From: Proruminimicrobium sp963666965
Lineage (GTDB): Bacteria > Elusimicrobiota > Endomicrobiia > Endomicrobiales > Endomicrobiaceae
Direction: 5' to 3'
DNA length: 64,000 nucleotides
NCBI GenBank assembly: GCA_963666965.1
Contig: OY762939.1
Location: forward strand, 1,054,001 to 1,118,000
Part shown: one piece after another, positions 16,237-24,975 of the stretch
Position numbering within the stretch: position 1 is the stretch's first letter
Layout: each line of letters starts with the position of its first letter
Notes under the pieces: generated by a model
Told to the model about the DNA's origin: nothing
The model's database searches: none
The model's input: the letters and a program-made list of their open reading frames with translations, nothing else
Made by a program: the position numbers and the translations under genes

Positions 16237-17367
16237 ATGGAAAATTTTAATGTGTGCAAACTTGTAAGAAAAAACTGCCTTGCGTTTGAACCCTACGTCG
16301 CAGGAAAGCCTATTGAAACTTTAAAAAGAGAACTGGGACTTAAACATATAATTAAAATAGCTTCAAACGAAAATCCTCTTGGCCCTTCAAAAAAAGCTGT
16401 TGCGGCAATTAAGAATATTGTCGAAAAAGTTTATTTTTATCCAGATTTTAATTCAACGGATCTTAAAAATGCCATAGCCTCTAAATTTAAAGTTAATCCG
16501 AAAACCGTTCTTGTCGGCGCCGGCTCCGATGAACTTATAGAAATAATCGGCAAGCTTTTTTTTACTTCTTCAGACGAGATAGTTATTTCAAAACATGCTT
16601 TTGTAAGATATAAAATGGCAGTTCAGCTGATGGCTTCAAAAAGCGTGATAGTTTCCATGAAAGACGGGCTTACGCATGATTTGACAGCAATGCTTAAGGC
16701 GTGCAATAAAAATACGAAAGCCGTATTTATAGCTAACCCGAATAATCCGACAGGAACTTATGTCACGTCAAAAGAAATAGAATCTTTCCTGCAAAAACTT
16801 CCTAAAAATAAATACGGAATGAAGCCTTTGGTTATTATAGATGAAGCTTATTATGAATACGCAAGTTTCAAAAAAGATTATCCGCAGACTTTAAAATATC
16901 TTGCTAAAAATCCGAATTTGATTGTTTTAAGAACATTTTCGAAAATTTATGCTCTTGCAGGCGCAAGAGTCGGATACGGGTTCACAAGCGAAGGCGTTGC
17001 AGATTATATTGAGAGAATAAGACCTCCTTTTAACCTGAATATATTTGCGCAGGCCGGCGCGATAGCCAGTTTAAAAGATGACAGTCAGGTAAAAAGAAGT
17101 CTTTCACATATCCGCAAAGAAATGAAATTTGTGACAGACGGTCTTAAAAAAATGAAAATTCCGTTTATAGATTCAGTCGCTAATTTTATTTTGTTTTCTG
17201 TTGCTCCTTTAAGCGGCACTGATATTTTTAAAAAGCTTTTAAGAGAAGGCGTCATAGTCAGGGCAATGGCTGAATACGACTTGGACGGATATATCAGAGT
17301 AACTATCGGAACCAGAGCCGAAAATCAGCTGTTTTTAAACAAACTTAAAAAAGTTCTCGGTAAATAA
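16237..17367 (+). CDS. hisC: Histidinol-phosphate / aromatic aminotransferase (HisC family)
   Basis: A 376-residue fold-type I PLP aminotransferase of the HisC subfamily. Visible motifs are KIASNENPLGPSKKAV near the N-terminus, FIANPNNPTGTYV (the Asn and Thr-Gly that hold substrate and PLP), VIIDEAYYEY (Asp contacting the pyridine N) and RTFSKIYALAGARVGYG with the Schiff-base Lys. HisC enzymes convert histidinol phosphate to imidazole-acetol phosphate but many also transaminate aromatic keto acids. The position directly after pheA and the absence of other his genes favour an aromatic role here, such as phenylpyruvate to Phe. Ribosome site AAAGGAG supports the start. Confidence 0.9.
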   Translation: MENFNVCKLVRKNCLAFEPYVAGKPIETLKRELGLKHIIKIASNENPLGPSKKAVAAIKNIVEKVYFYPDFNSTDLKNAIASKFKVNPKTVLVGAGSDELIEIIGKLFFTSSDEIVISKHAFVRYKMAVQLMASKSVIVSMKDGLTHDLTAMLKACNKNTKAVFIANPNNPTGTYVTSKEIESFLQKLPKNKYGMKPLVIIDEAYYEYASFKKDYPQTLKYLAKNPNLIVLRTFSKIYALAGARVGYGFTSEGVADYIERIRPPFNLNIFAQAGAIASLKDDSQVKRSLSHIRKEMKFVTDGLKKMKIPFIDSVANFILFSVAPLSGTDIFKKLLREGVIVRAMAEYDLDGYIRVTIGTRAENQLFLNKLKKVLGK

Positions 17368-17372
17368 GGATT

Positions 17373-17936
17373 ATGCTTAAAATTATAGGCGGAACGGCAA
17401 GAGGAAGGCAGTTAAAAACACTGCCTCATGACGATGCTTCAATAAGACCGATGCTCGGTATGATGAAAAAATCGGTTTTTGACATTATAACTCCAAGAAT
17501 TCCGGGCAGTTTGTTTTTGGATTTATATGCAGGAGTCGGCTCTGTCGGCATTGAAGCCCTTTCAAGAGGAGCAGACAGAGTAGTTTTTGTAGAAATAAGC
17601 GATAAATCGATATCGCTTGTAAAACATAATTTAAATATGCTCGGATTTGAAAATAAAGCAGATATAGTAAAAAGCGACGTCTTAAAGAGTTTTCATAAAA
17701 TACAAAACAAATACGATATAATATTTTTAGGGCCTCCTTACAAAGATATGGCTAAAAATGCTTTGGCTCTTACATATCCCACATTACAAAACATAGCTCT
17801 TTTTTCGCTTCTTAAAAATGACGGCATCATAATTTCACAAAGACATATTAAAGAGCCTGTAAATCAGGTCGCAAGTCTTATAAACTTCAGGAACGAAAAA
17901 TACGGCGATACTATGATTTCTTTTTATAAAATTTAA
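17373..17936 (+). CDS. rsmD: 16S rRNA (guanine-N2)-methyltransferase RsmD-like
   Basis: A 187-residue Rossmann-fold methyltransferase expected to methylate G966 of 16S rRNA. The N-terminus MLKIIGGTARGRQLKTLP and IRPMLGMMKKSVFDII match the RsmD signature (usually RPT at this point; here RPM). The SAM site is LFLDLYAGVGSVGIEALSRG. The catalytic motif IV, normally (D/N)PP(Y/F), reads LGPPY, so the key Asp is replaced by Gly120. The rest looks intact, so this is either a tolerated change or an altered enzyme. It follows hisC by 5 bases, with AAGGA as ribosome site. Confidence 0.87.
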   Translation: MLKIIGGTARGRQLKTLPHDDASIRPMLGMMKKSVFDIITPRIPGSLFLDLYAGVGSVGIEALSRGADRVVFVEISDKSISLVKHNLNMLGFENKADIVKSDVLKSFHKIQNKYDIIFLGPPYKDMAKNALALTYPTLQNIALFSLLKNDGIIISQRHIKEPVNQVASLINFRNEKYGDTMISFYKI

Positions 17937-17953
17937 CACACGGCGCTATCAAA

Positions 17954-18694
17954 ATGAGAGACAATACTTTTAAAATCAGTTATTCAAGAATAAACACCTA
18001 TTTATTTTGTCCGCATAAATATAAAATGGTGTATATAGAAAATCAATACATCCCTCTTAATGCAGACATATCTTTCGGACTTTCAGTTCACAGAATTTTA
18101 GAGCATTATTATAAGACGGGAAGTTATACTTATGAATCTCTTTCTGACAGTTTTAATTTAAACTGGGAAAGCTCCGGATATAAGACGCCGCAGGACGTTT
18201 ACGTGTATTATCTCAGAGCGCAAAAACTGCTTAAAGATTTTTGGGAAACTTTCGGCAGACATAAACCGAAGAATATTTTGACCGAAAAAAGATTTGAGGC
18301 CAATATAGGACAATATCAGTTTATAGGCATTATTGACAGAATAGACGAATATGAGGACGGGACAAGAGAGCTTGTTGATTATAAAACGCATAAAACGATG
18401 TGGTCTCAGCAGGCGGTAGACAACGATCTGCAGCTTAGTCTTTACTGTTATGCCTGTAAAACGGCGCTTGGTTTTGTGCCTGAAAAGATAGCAATATACT
18501 TTCTTTCGCATAATACAAAAATATATACTCAAAGAGATGAAGATAAAATAAAGCAGGCCGTTGATTTATCATTAAACGTATCGGACAAAATAACGGCGGA
18601 AGAATTTACTCCGGATACTTCAAAGTGTAAAATGTGCGATTTTAGAAACAGCTGCATCCATTCATCTGCAAAGGACAAAGAGGAGACTAAATGA
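17954..18694 (+). CDS. RecB-family PD-(D/E)XK nuclease with predicted Fe-S cluster
   Basis: A 246-residue stand-alone nuclease domain of the RecB/Cas4/AddB C-terminal type. It starts ISYSRINTYLFCPHKYKMVY, containing the first cluster Cys. The active-site core is GIIDRIDEYEDGTRELVDYKTHK (Asp in IIDRID, then D-x-K in VDYKT), with QLSLYCYAC as the QxxxY-type motif. The C-terminus SKCKMCDFRNSCIH supplies three more Cys, so a 4Fe-4S cluster as in AddB and Cas4 is likely. No helicase part and no cas genes are nearby. A role in DNA repair or recombination is inferred from the family only. Its last 4 bases overlap argB (ATGA). Confidence 0.84.
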   Translation: MRDNTFKISYSRINTYLFCPHKYKMVYIENQYIPLNADISFGLSVHRILEHYYKTGSYTYESLSDSFNLNWESSGYKTPQDVYVYYLRAQKLLKDFWETFGRHKPKNILTEKRFEANIGQYQFIGIIDRIDEYEDGTRELVDYKTHKTMWSQQAVDNDLQLSLYCYACKTALGFVPEKIAIYFLSHNTKIYTQRDEDKIKQAVDLSLNVSDKITAEEFTPDTSKCKMCDFRNSCIHSSAKDKEETK

Positions 18695-19440
18695 AAAAGA
18701 TTACCGTTGTTAAATTCGGCGGAAGCCTTACTAAAAATAAAGACGCGCAGAAAAAATTTATCAGAGAGCTTGCCGGCCTTTCAAAAAAAGAAAATATAAT
18801 TCTTGTACACGGCGGCGGTCCTGAAATAAATATGCTTCTTGAAAAACTTTCAATAGAATCAAAATTTGTAAACGGACTCAGATATACCGATGAAAAAACT
18901 CTTGAAATCGTTGAAATGGCTTTAAGCGGAAAAGTAAACAAAATGCTTGCCGCAGAGCTTATCAGAAACGGAGTTTCAGCAGTCGGAATATCGGCAAAAG
19001 ACGGTTCAACTGCAGTATGTTCCGTTATGAAAGAACTGGGTTTTGTAGGAAATCCGGTTAAAATAAATAAGAAACTTCTTGAAGTTTTGATGAAAAACGG
19101 TTTTTTGCCGGTTGTATCTTCGGTAGGAATTGATAAAAATGCAAATGCCGTCAATGTAAACGCCGATTCTCTGGCAACCGCAATAGCCGTTGCTTTTAAG
19201 GCCGAAAAATTAGTTTTTCTGACGGATGTTCCGGGAGTTCTGGATATTGCAAAAAAAACAATAAAAGAAATTAAAATTAAAAATATAGACGGACTTATAA
19301 AAACAAACGTCATAACCGGCGGTATGATTCCTAAAATAAACGGCTGCAAATCTGCAGTTTTAAAAGGCGTAAAAAACGTATTTATAATAGACGGCGCAAG
19401 CGGCATAAAAAAGATGAAAGGGACTGTAATTAAAAAGTGA
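18691..19440 (+). CDS. argB: Acetylglutamate kinase
   Basis: ArgB (249 residues) phosphorylates N-acetylglutamate, the second step of the linear or cyclic arginine pathway. Amino acid kinase motifs are clear: TVVKFGGSLTKN, LVHGGGPEINMLL, RYTDEKTLEIVEM, VNADSLATAIAVAFKAEK (quoted within the 20-residue limit), FLTDVPGVLD and VITGGMIPKINGC. It is shorter than most ArgB proteins (about 290), and an ArgB paralogue acting on another acyl-glutamate or on LysW (LysZ type) cannot be fully excluded. It overlaps the nuclease gene by ATGA and the tRNA nucleotidyltransferase gene by GTGA. No other arg gene is in the window. Confidence 0.88.
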   Translation: MKKITVVKFGGSLTKNKDAQKKFIRELAGLSKKENIILVHGGGPEINMLLEKLSIESKFVNGLRYTDEKTLEIVEMALSGKVNKMLAAELIRNGVSAVGISAKDGSTAVCSVMKELGFVGNPVKINKKLLEVLMKNGFLPVVSSVGIDKNANAVNVNADSLATAIAVAFKAEKLVFLTDVPGVLDIAKKTIKEIKIKNIDGLIKTNVITGGMIPKINGCKSAVLKGVKNVFIIDGASGIKKMKGTVIKK

Positions 19441-20690
19441 ATCTAAAAGAAAAAATTCCCAATGATTATAAAAATATCATAAATAAAATAACAAAAGCCG
19501 CTTCTCTGGGCGGATATACGGTTTATGCAGTAGGCGGTTTTGTAAGAGATATGGTTATGTCGCGTATGCCCAATGATTTGGATATAATGGTTGAAAAAGA
19601 AAATGGCGGTATAGAATTTTCAAAATTTCTTTCAAAAGAACTTAAAATTTCAGAACCCGTTATTTTTGAGAGATTCGGAACTGCAAAACTTTCAATAGAC
19701 GGCAGAGAGATAGAATTTATAATGCCAAGAAAAGAATATTATGATGATAACTCAAGAAATCCCGATACGGAAATAGGAAGTCTGATGCAGGACGCATTAA
19801 GAAGAGATTTTACCATAAACGCTCTTTTTTTACGTCTTAACGATATGGAGCTTGTAGACTTGCTAAATGCAGGTTTAAAAGATATAGAAAATAAAATTAT
19901 AAGAGTAACGGATTCTTCTGCGGCTGATATAATTTTCAGCCAGGATCCTTTAAGGATTTTAAGGGCCGTAAGGCAGAGCTGTCAGCTCGGATTTAAAATT
20001 GAAGAAAAGACTTATGCAAGCATGAAAAAAAATGCGAGTCGTCTTGAAATTGTTTCACCTGAAAGAATCAGAGATGAAATAAACAAAATGCTTGAATGTG
20101 AGAATGTTCAGCAGTCGTTTAAAATGCTTGATGAACTCGGGCTTCTCGAATTTATTTTTCCGAAAATTAAAAAAGAAAAATTTGCATATTCTTTTTTCAA
20201 AGAAATCCCGCATGACGATAAAGCGCTTCTTACATTGGCGTTCTTGCTTTCGGATGAATTAAAATCAGACAAAATCTTAGCAAGTTTGAAATATTCAAAA
20301 GATTTTATAAAAGAAGTTCTTTCTGTTTCGGAAGGATACAAATATCTAAAAAATCATAAAAATGAACTCAACGTCAGGCAAATAAGACAATTTGAGAAAA
20401 AACACAGAGATATTTTTATAATGTTGAAAAAATTATGTCTTTTATCTGATAAAGAACAGTTTAATAATTTGTTTGAACAAATAAACGAAATGTCTTTGAA
20501 AAATGAGCTTATTCCGCAGCGTGAAATGTTTAGCGGAGATGAGCTTATGTCTATATTTGACAAACCTGCCGGCAAGTGGATATCGGACATTAAAAATTAT
20601 GTTGAAGAACTGCTTTGTGATAATCCTAAAATCAGCAAAGAAGAAGCTTTGGAAAATATAAAATTATGGTTGAAAAAACAAAGTTTATAG
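19437..20690 (+). CDS. CCA-adding tRNA nucleotidyltransferase family protein
   Basis: A 417-residue class II nucleotidyltransferase expected to build or repair the 3'-CCA end of tRNA, needed here since the tRNA-Thr gene does not encode CCA. The N-terminus has YAVGGFVRDMVM and the metal-binding DLDIMV. RRDFTINALFLRL is the family motif C, DPLRILRAVRQSCQLGF the helical-domain motif, and SPERIRDEINKMLE the following one. No HD domain follows. CCA-adding, A-adding-only or poly(A) polymerase activity cannot be separated by eye. It starts with GTG overlapping the argB stop (GTGA), implying coupled translation. Confidence 0.85.
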   Translation: MNLKEKIPNDYKNIINKITKAASLGGYTVYAVGGFVRDMVMSRMPNDLDIMVEKENGGIEFSKFLSKELKISEPVIFERFGTAKLSIDGREIEFIMPRKEYYDDNSRNPDTEIGSLMQDALRRDFTINALFLRLNDMELVDLLNAGLKDIENKIIRVTDSSAADIIFSQDPLRILRAVRQSCQLGFKIEEKTYASMKKNASRLEIVSPERIRDEINKMLECENVQQSFKMLDELGLLEFIFPKIKKEKFAYSFFKEIPHDDKALLTLAFLLSDELKSDKILASLKYSKDFIKEVLSVSEGYKYLKNHKNELNVRQIRQFEKKHRDIFIMLKKLCLLSDKEQFNNLFEQINEMSLKNELIPQREMFSGDELMSIFDKPAGKWISDIKNYVEELLCDNPKISKEEALENIKLWLKKQSL

Positions 20691-20710
20691 TGCTATAATT
20701 GGAGGACATT

Positions 20711-20896
20711 ATGAGCGACGATGAAATAAAAAATCAAGAACCTGCAAATAAACCCGAAACCTACGATGTTGCCGGAATGCTTATAGGCGGAGGCGTTGGA
20801 TTTCTTTTCGGGTTAACCGGCGTTATGGATTTTTTAATGAGCATAATCGTCGGAATGTTTTTGGGGCTTGTTATCGGAACATTTATAAAAAAATAA
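20711..20896 (+). CDS. Small membrane protein, glycine-rich helices
   Basis: A 61-residue protein of no recognised family. A polar N-terminus (about 20 residues) is followed by two hydrophobic segments rich in glycine (GMLIGGGVGFLFGLTGV and a segment ending VGMFLGLVIGTF) and a KK end, suggesting a two-helix inner-membrane protein. The frame opens at a TTG within the ribosome site GGAGG (20701-20705), so the ATG at 20711 is the start. It begins the group of genes with the TPR, ankyrin, cNMP-like and AI-2E proteins. Confidence 0.75.
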   Translation: MSDDEIKNQEPANKPETYDVAGMLIGGGVGFLFGLTGVMDFLMSIIVGMFLGLVIGTFIKK

Positions 20897-20913
20897 AATA
20901 ACCGGAGTAAATT

Positions 20914-23900
20914 TTGGCTATAGATTATAAGAAACACGTTAAAGATTTTATATTCAGAATGATATCCGACATAGAATTTCATCCTGAAAAGTATCATATA
21001 CAGTTTCATAAAGTCATTTCAAAATCAGATCAGAAAGAGCTTGAAAAAGCGATTGCACAGTATTCTGCAAATATAACTTACAATTCTTCGAATGCGTCTG
21101 CCTATTACAACAGAGGGTTGATGCACCATAAAAAAGCGGAATATAAACAGGCGATTGACGATTTTACGAAAGCCATAGAGCTTGACAGAAATTTTACTTT
21201 TGCGTTTATAGCAAGAGGCGAAACATACAGTCTTCTTAAAAATTTTGATCTTGCAGAATCTGATTTTTCAAAAGCCAACGAACTTAATCCTCAGAACTCT
21301 ACGGTATATACAAGTTTTGGAAATCTAAACAGAATACAAAATAATTTTGAAAAAGCGGTTGAATATTACAATAAAGCCGTAAAATTAAACGATTCGAATG
21401 AATCGGCTTTTTACGGACGGGCAATGGCTTACAGAAGCATGCAGAATTATAAAAAAGCTCTTGAAGATTTTAATAAAGCCGTTAAGCTTAATCCTAATGA
21501 TAATTATGCATTTTCAAACAGAGCCGTTACATACAGTAATATTGACGATATTGATAAGGCGATAAACGATTTTAATGAAGCTCTAAAGATAGATCCCGAC
21601 GATATATACGCTTTAAACGGCAGAGGTCTTACTTACAGAAAAAGACTTGAAGAAGAACTTGCCGAAAAAGATTTTAAATCGGCAATTGATTTGATGCCTG
21701 AAGATGCATACGCTTATTATAATCTTGCAAACCTTTACAGAGAACAGGGCAAGGACGAGCAGGCCATGAAATTATATTCACAGGCTGTAGAAACAAACTA
21801 TATGTTCGTCCTGACTTATGTGATAAGATCCGGAGTTTATGCCTCTAAAGAAAATATAAAAAAAGCTAGTGAAGATATATTTCAGGTATCCGACATTATG
21901 CCGGATTCTTTTATAGCAGGAGTTCTTAACGGGTTTATAAAATTCGTACAGGAAGATTACGAAGGTGCCTATTTATGTTTTAAAAAATCGGCTGAATTCA
22001 ATCTGAGTTTTATTCCGGAAATATTATATGCGTGCGGCATATGTTTTTATGAACAGAAGAAATATCAGCAGGCTGAAGAATATTTTCAAAAAGCATTTAT
22101 TACAGGATATGATTCGGCAGAACTTTTATATGTTAAGGGAATGTGTCTTTTTAATCTAAACAAGAATGAGCAGGCTGTAAATGATTTTACCGTAGCGCTT
22201 GATAAAAAACGTGATTTTATAGAGGCAAATTATAACAGAGCTCTGGCTAATATACAAATCGAAAAATTTAAAAATGCTTTGAAAGATTTTAAAAAATGCA
22301 TAGATCAAAAATATGAATTGCCGATGTCTCATTATTACTGCGGTTTATGTTCTTTAAAACTCTCAAATTTTGAAGAAGCTCTTACGGATTTTCAACAGGC
22401 GGCATCTGAAGGGCTCAGCAGTAATGAGCTTTTCGAAAACAGGGCTTATGTTTTAAGCAGACTGGGGCAATATGAGAAAGCTGTTTCCGATTATGATATG
22501 ATGACAAACTCCGGATACGGTTATCCTGATGTCTATATCAATAAAGCATCGGCTTTAACCTATTTAGGCAAATATAAAGATGCTATAAAAAGTCTGGATA
22601 TTGTGCTTAAAAGAGATGAAAATAAACAAGAAGCAGTTTTTTTAAAAACCAAACTGAAATTTATTACAGAAGATTATGAATCTGCGGTTAAACTGGCTTC
22701 GGTCTATATTTCTCAAAATTCAAAAGACATTGATATACTGGCCATAAGAGCCGAATCCCATGAAAAACTTGGAGAATATGATAAATCTCTCGGCGATTAT
22801 ACAGAAATTATTTTGATTGATCCTAAAAATACTGCTTGGTACATAAAAAGAATATCCCTGTACGTGAAAATGAGTCTTTACGACAATGCTCTTGAAGATA
22901 TTGATTCTGTTTTAGAGACGGACGAAAATTGTACAGAGGCGTATTTTTATAAAGCTCTTATCAATAGAGATAAAGGAAATTTTTTAAATGCCATAAAAAA
23001 TTACGATAAAGCAATATCCGTTTTGGTCAAAGCAAAAAAAGTCGATAACATAGATATTAACTTTATAGAATCGACAGAATATATAGCAAACAACAAAACA
23101 AAAGAATTGTTAAATGAATATCAAAAAAATAAAGAAGTGCTTTTAAATGATAAGATAATTGAAAAAAATATAAAAGAAGTTTCAGTTGAAACCAATACCG
23201 GTGATGATAGTATTCAGGAATCTTTGAAAACGCCGCACACAGATATGCAAAAAAACAGTCATACAGAAGAGTCTGAATCTGCTATAAAAGATGAAGTTAT
23301 ACAAAAAGATAATTTAAATGATGGAAAAAAAGATTTTTCAAAAGATGATGAATTAAAAGAAATAAATATTGCCGGCTATCAGTCAAAACAGGAAAGTAAG
23401 TCCGTTATATCTTCAGAACCTGTTGTTTATTTGCAGCCTGAACCGGCGATTATAGCTGCGGAAAATGACTTGCCCAAAAGAAACGAGAATGCCGCAACAC
23501 CCGATAAAGACTGGCGCATATATGAAAATAAAGCAAAAGTTTTTTTTGATAAAGGCGATTTTTCAAACGCCGCAATAAATTATGCCAAAGCCTGCGAATT
23601 ATTTACGGGATATAATTCCGATTTGGTTAAAGGACGCGCAGATTCACTGTATGAAATGAATAATTTGCAGGAAGCCTTAAAAATTTATCTGCAGATTATA
23701 AAAAAAGATTCGGTTAATTATGAGGCTTTATTAAAGACTGCCCTTATATATGAGGCGATGGGAGATAACAAAAAGTATCTGCAGTATATAACGGAGGCTT
23801 CGGAATTAAGGCCGGACGGCAAACGCGCCAATATATCAAAGGCGTCATATCTGGCGGGCAAATCACAGTATAAACAGGCGTACGATATTTTGAACAGACT

Positions 23901-24975
23901 TATGATATCTAATCCCGATGATGATGTCAGGATATTTTTTGCTGAGATACTTTTTAATTTAAACGAATATGCAAGATGTGTTGAAGTTTTATTGCAGCTT
24001 CCGGATTGGAATAAAAATAAAGAAAAACCGAGTTTTTTTCTCGGCGTAAGTTACTTCATGCTTCAAAATTACGAGAAAGCATGCTTGTATTTAAAAAAAT
24101 CTTCGGAAGTTGCTCCCGACAATAAAAAAGCGGCATATTATTTGGCACAGTCTCTTTACTTCTATAGTGTTTATTATGATCCTGATAACAAACAGAATTA
24201 TAATGAGGCTCTTGAACATCTCAAAAGGGCTCAGGATCCGTCCAATGATTATAATTATTTAAGAATAAGGGCAAAGATATATGAAGCTTTGGAAGATTAT
24301 GACGGAGCTTTAAAAGATTTTGAAACTGCCGTTAAAATGAATCCTTCCGATACAATTCTTGTTGAGGAAAAAAACAAATTTTTTGAAGCGCATTTAAAAA
24401 AAGAAATACCTGCGGTTAAAAATATTGAACCTAAGGCAGAATCGCAGATGCATAAGACAGATGATAATATAAAGCCTGTTCAGCCGAAAAATGAACAGCC
24501 CGCAAAAAAAATTGATTTGCTTGGATCAAATGTTTTTTTAAGCAGAGGCAACGTCAATTTTAAAAACAATAAATATCAAGATGCATTGGAAGATTTTTCA
24601 AAAGCCATAAATTTAAATTCTTCAAATGCGCAAATTTATCTTGCAAGAGCCGCTGTTTATCTTGTTGTAAAAGATATGGATAATTCATTGGCGGATTTAA
24701 ATAATGCTCTTGCTTTGTCTCCGGATTCGCACATAATAAATTGTAAAATTGCAGATCTTTATGCAATTCAAAATAATTTTGAAAAAGCCGAACAATATTA
24801 TAAAAAAGCTATAGAGATTAAACCGAAGAGTCCTTTAGCTTATCTCGGATATGCACAATTATGCGAAAAGAATAATAAGAAGGAGAAAGCAGTAGAGAAT
24901 TATACTATTGCAGCCAAATTGGATATTAAAATAGCAAAAGAATGTAATTTAAAGATAAGTCATTTAAAAACATGA
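20914..24975 (+). CDS. Giant tetratricopeptide-repeat (TPR) protein
   Basis: A 1353-residue protein made almost entirely of 34-residue TPR units of the form AYYNRGLMHHKKAEYKQAID. I see three solenoid blocks: about 55-720, about 864-1140 and about 1200-1350. They are separated by a polar low-complexity linker (about 735-862, rich in K, E, S, N) and a shorter Lys/Pro/Gln linker (about 1150-1200). No signal peptide, membrane segment or enzymatic domain is visible, so it is probably a cytoplasmic scaffold. The start is a TTG at 20914 supported by CCGGAG (20902-20907). The last four bases overlap the ankyrin gene (ATGA). Partners are unknown; the neighbours are the best candidates. Confidence 0.9.
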   Translation: MAIDYKKHVKDFIFRMISDIEFHPEKYHIQFHKVISKSDQKELEKAIAQYSANITYNSSNASAYYNRGLMHHKKAEYKQAIDDFTKAIELDRNFTFAFIARGETYSLLKNFDLAESDFSKANELNPQNSTVYTSFGNLNRIQNNFEKAVEYYNKAVKLNDSNESAFYGRAMAYRSMQNYKKALEDFNKAVKLNPNDNYAFSNRAVTYSNIDDIDKAINDFNEALKIDPDDIYALNGRGLTYRKRLEEELAEKDFKSAIDLMPEDAYAYYNLANLYREQGKDEQAMKLYSQAVETNYMFVLTYVIRSGVYASKENIKKASEDIFQVSDIMPDSFIAGVLNGFIKFVQEDYEGAYLCFKKSAEFNLSFIPEILYACGICFYEQKKYQQAEEYFQKAFITGYDSAELLYVKGMCLFNLNKNEQAVNDFTVALDKKRDFIEANYNRALANIQIEKFKNALKDFKKCIDQKYELPMSHYYCGLCSLKLSNFEEALTDFQQAASEGLSSNELFENRAYVLSRLGQYEKAVSDYDMMTNSGYGYPDVYINKASALTYLGKYKDAIKSLDIVLKRDENKQEAVFLKTKLKFITEDYESAVKLASVYISQNSKDIDILAIRAESHEKLGEYDKSLGDYTEIILIDPKNTAWYIKRISLYVKMSLYDNALEDIDSVLETDENCTEAYFYKALINRDKGNFLNAIKNYDKAISVLVKAKKVDNIDINFIESTEYIANNKTKELLNEYQKNKEVLLNDKIIEKNIKEVSVETNTGDDSIQESLKTPHTDMQKNSHTEESESAIKDEVIQKDNLNDGKKDFSKDDELKEINIAGYQSKQESKSVISSEPVVYLQPEPAIIAAENDLPKRNENAATPDKDWRIYENKAKVFFDKGDFSNAAINYAKACELFTGYNSDLVKGRADSLYEMNNLQEALKIYLQIIKKDSVNYEALLKTALIYEAMGDNKKYLQYITEASELRPDGKRANISKASYLAGKSQYKQAYDILNRLMISNPDDDVRIFFAEILFNLNEYARCVEVLLQLPDWNKNKEKPSFFLGVSYFMLQNYEKACLYLKKSSEVAPDNKKAAYYLAQSLYFYSVYYDPDNKQNYNEALEHLKRAQDPSNDYNYLRIRAKIYEALEDYDGALKDFETAVKMNPSDTILVEEKNKFFEAHLKKEIPAVKNIEPKAESQMHKTDDNIKPVQPKNEQPAKKIDLLGSNVFLSRGNVNFKNNKYQDALEDFSKAINLNSSNAQIYLARAAVYLVVKDMDNSLADLNNALALSPDSHIINCKIADLYAIQNNFEKAEQYYKKAIEIKPKSPLAYLGYAQLCEKNNKKEKAVENYTIAAKLDIKIAKECNLKISHLKT

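Noticed and set aside
20691..20699. Extended -10 box TGCTATAAT before the small membrane protein gene
   Set aside because: Transcription would begin after the GGAGG ribosome site, which is clearly used for the ATG at 20711. The match is probably chance in AT-rich DNA, though a leaderless transcript cannot be fully excluded.
21060..24950. Repetitive DNA in the TPR gene as a possible tandem repeat array
   Set aside because: The repeats are degenerate protein-level TPR units; no long identical DNA repeats were seen.
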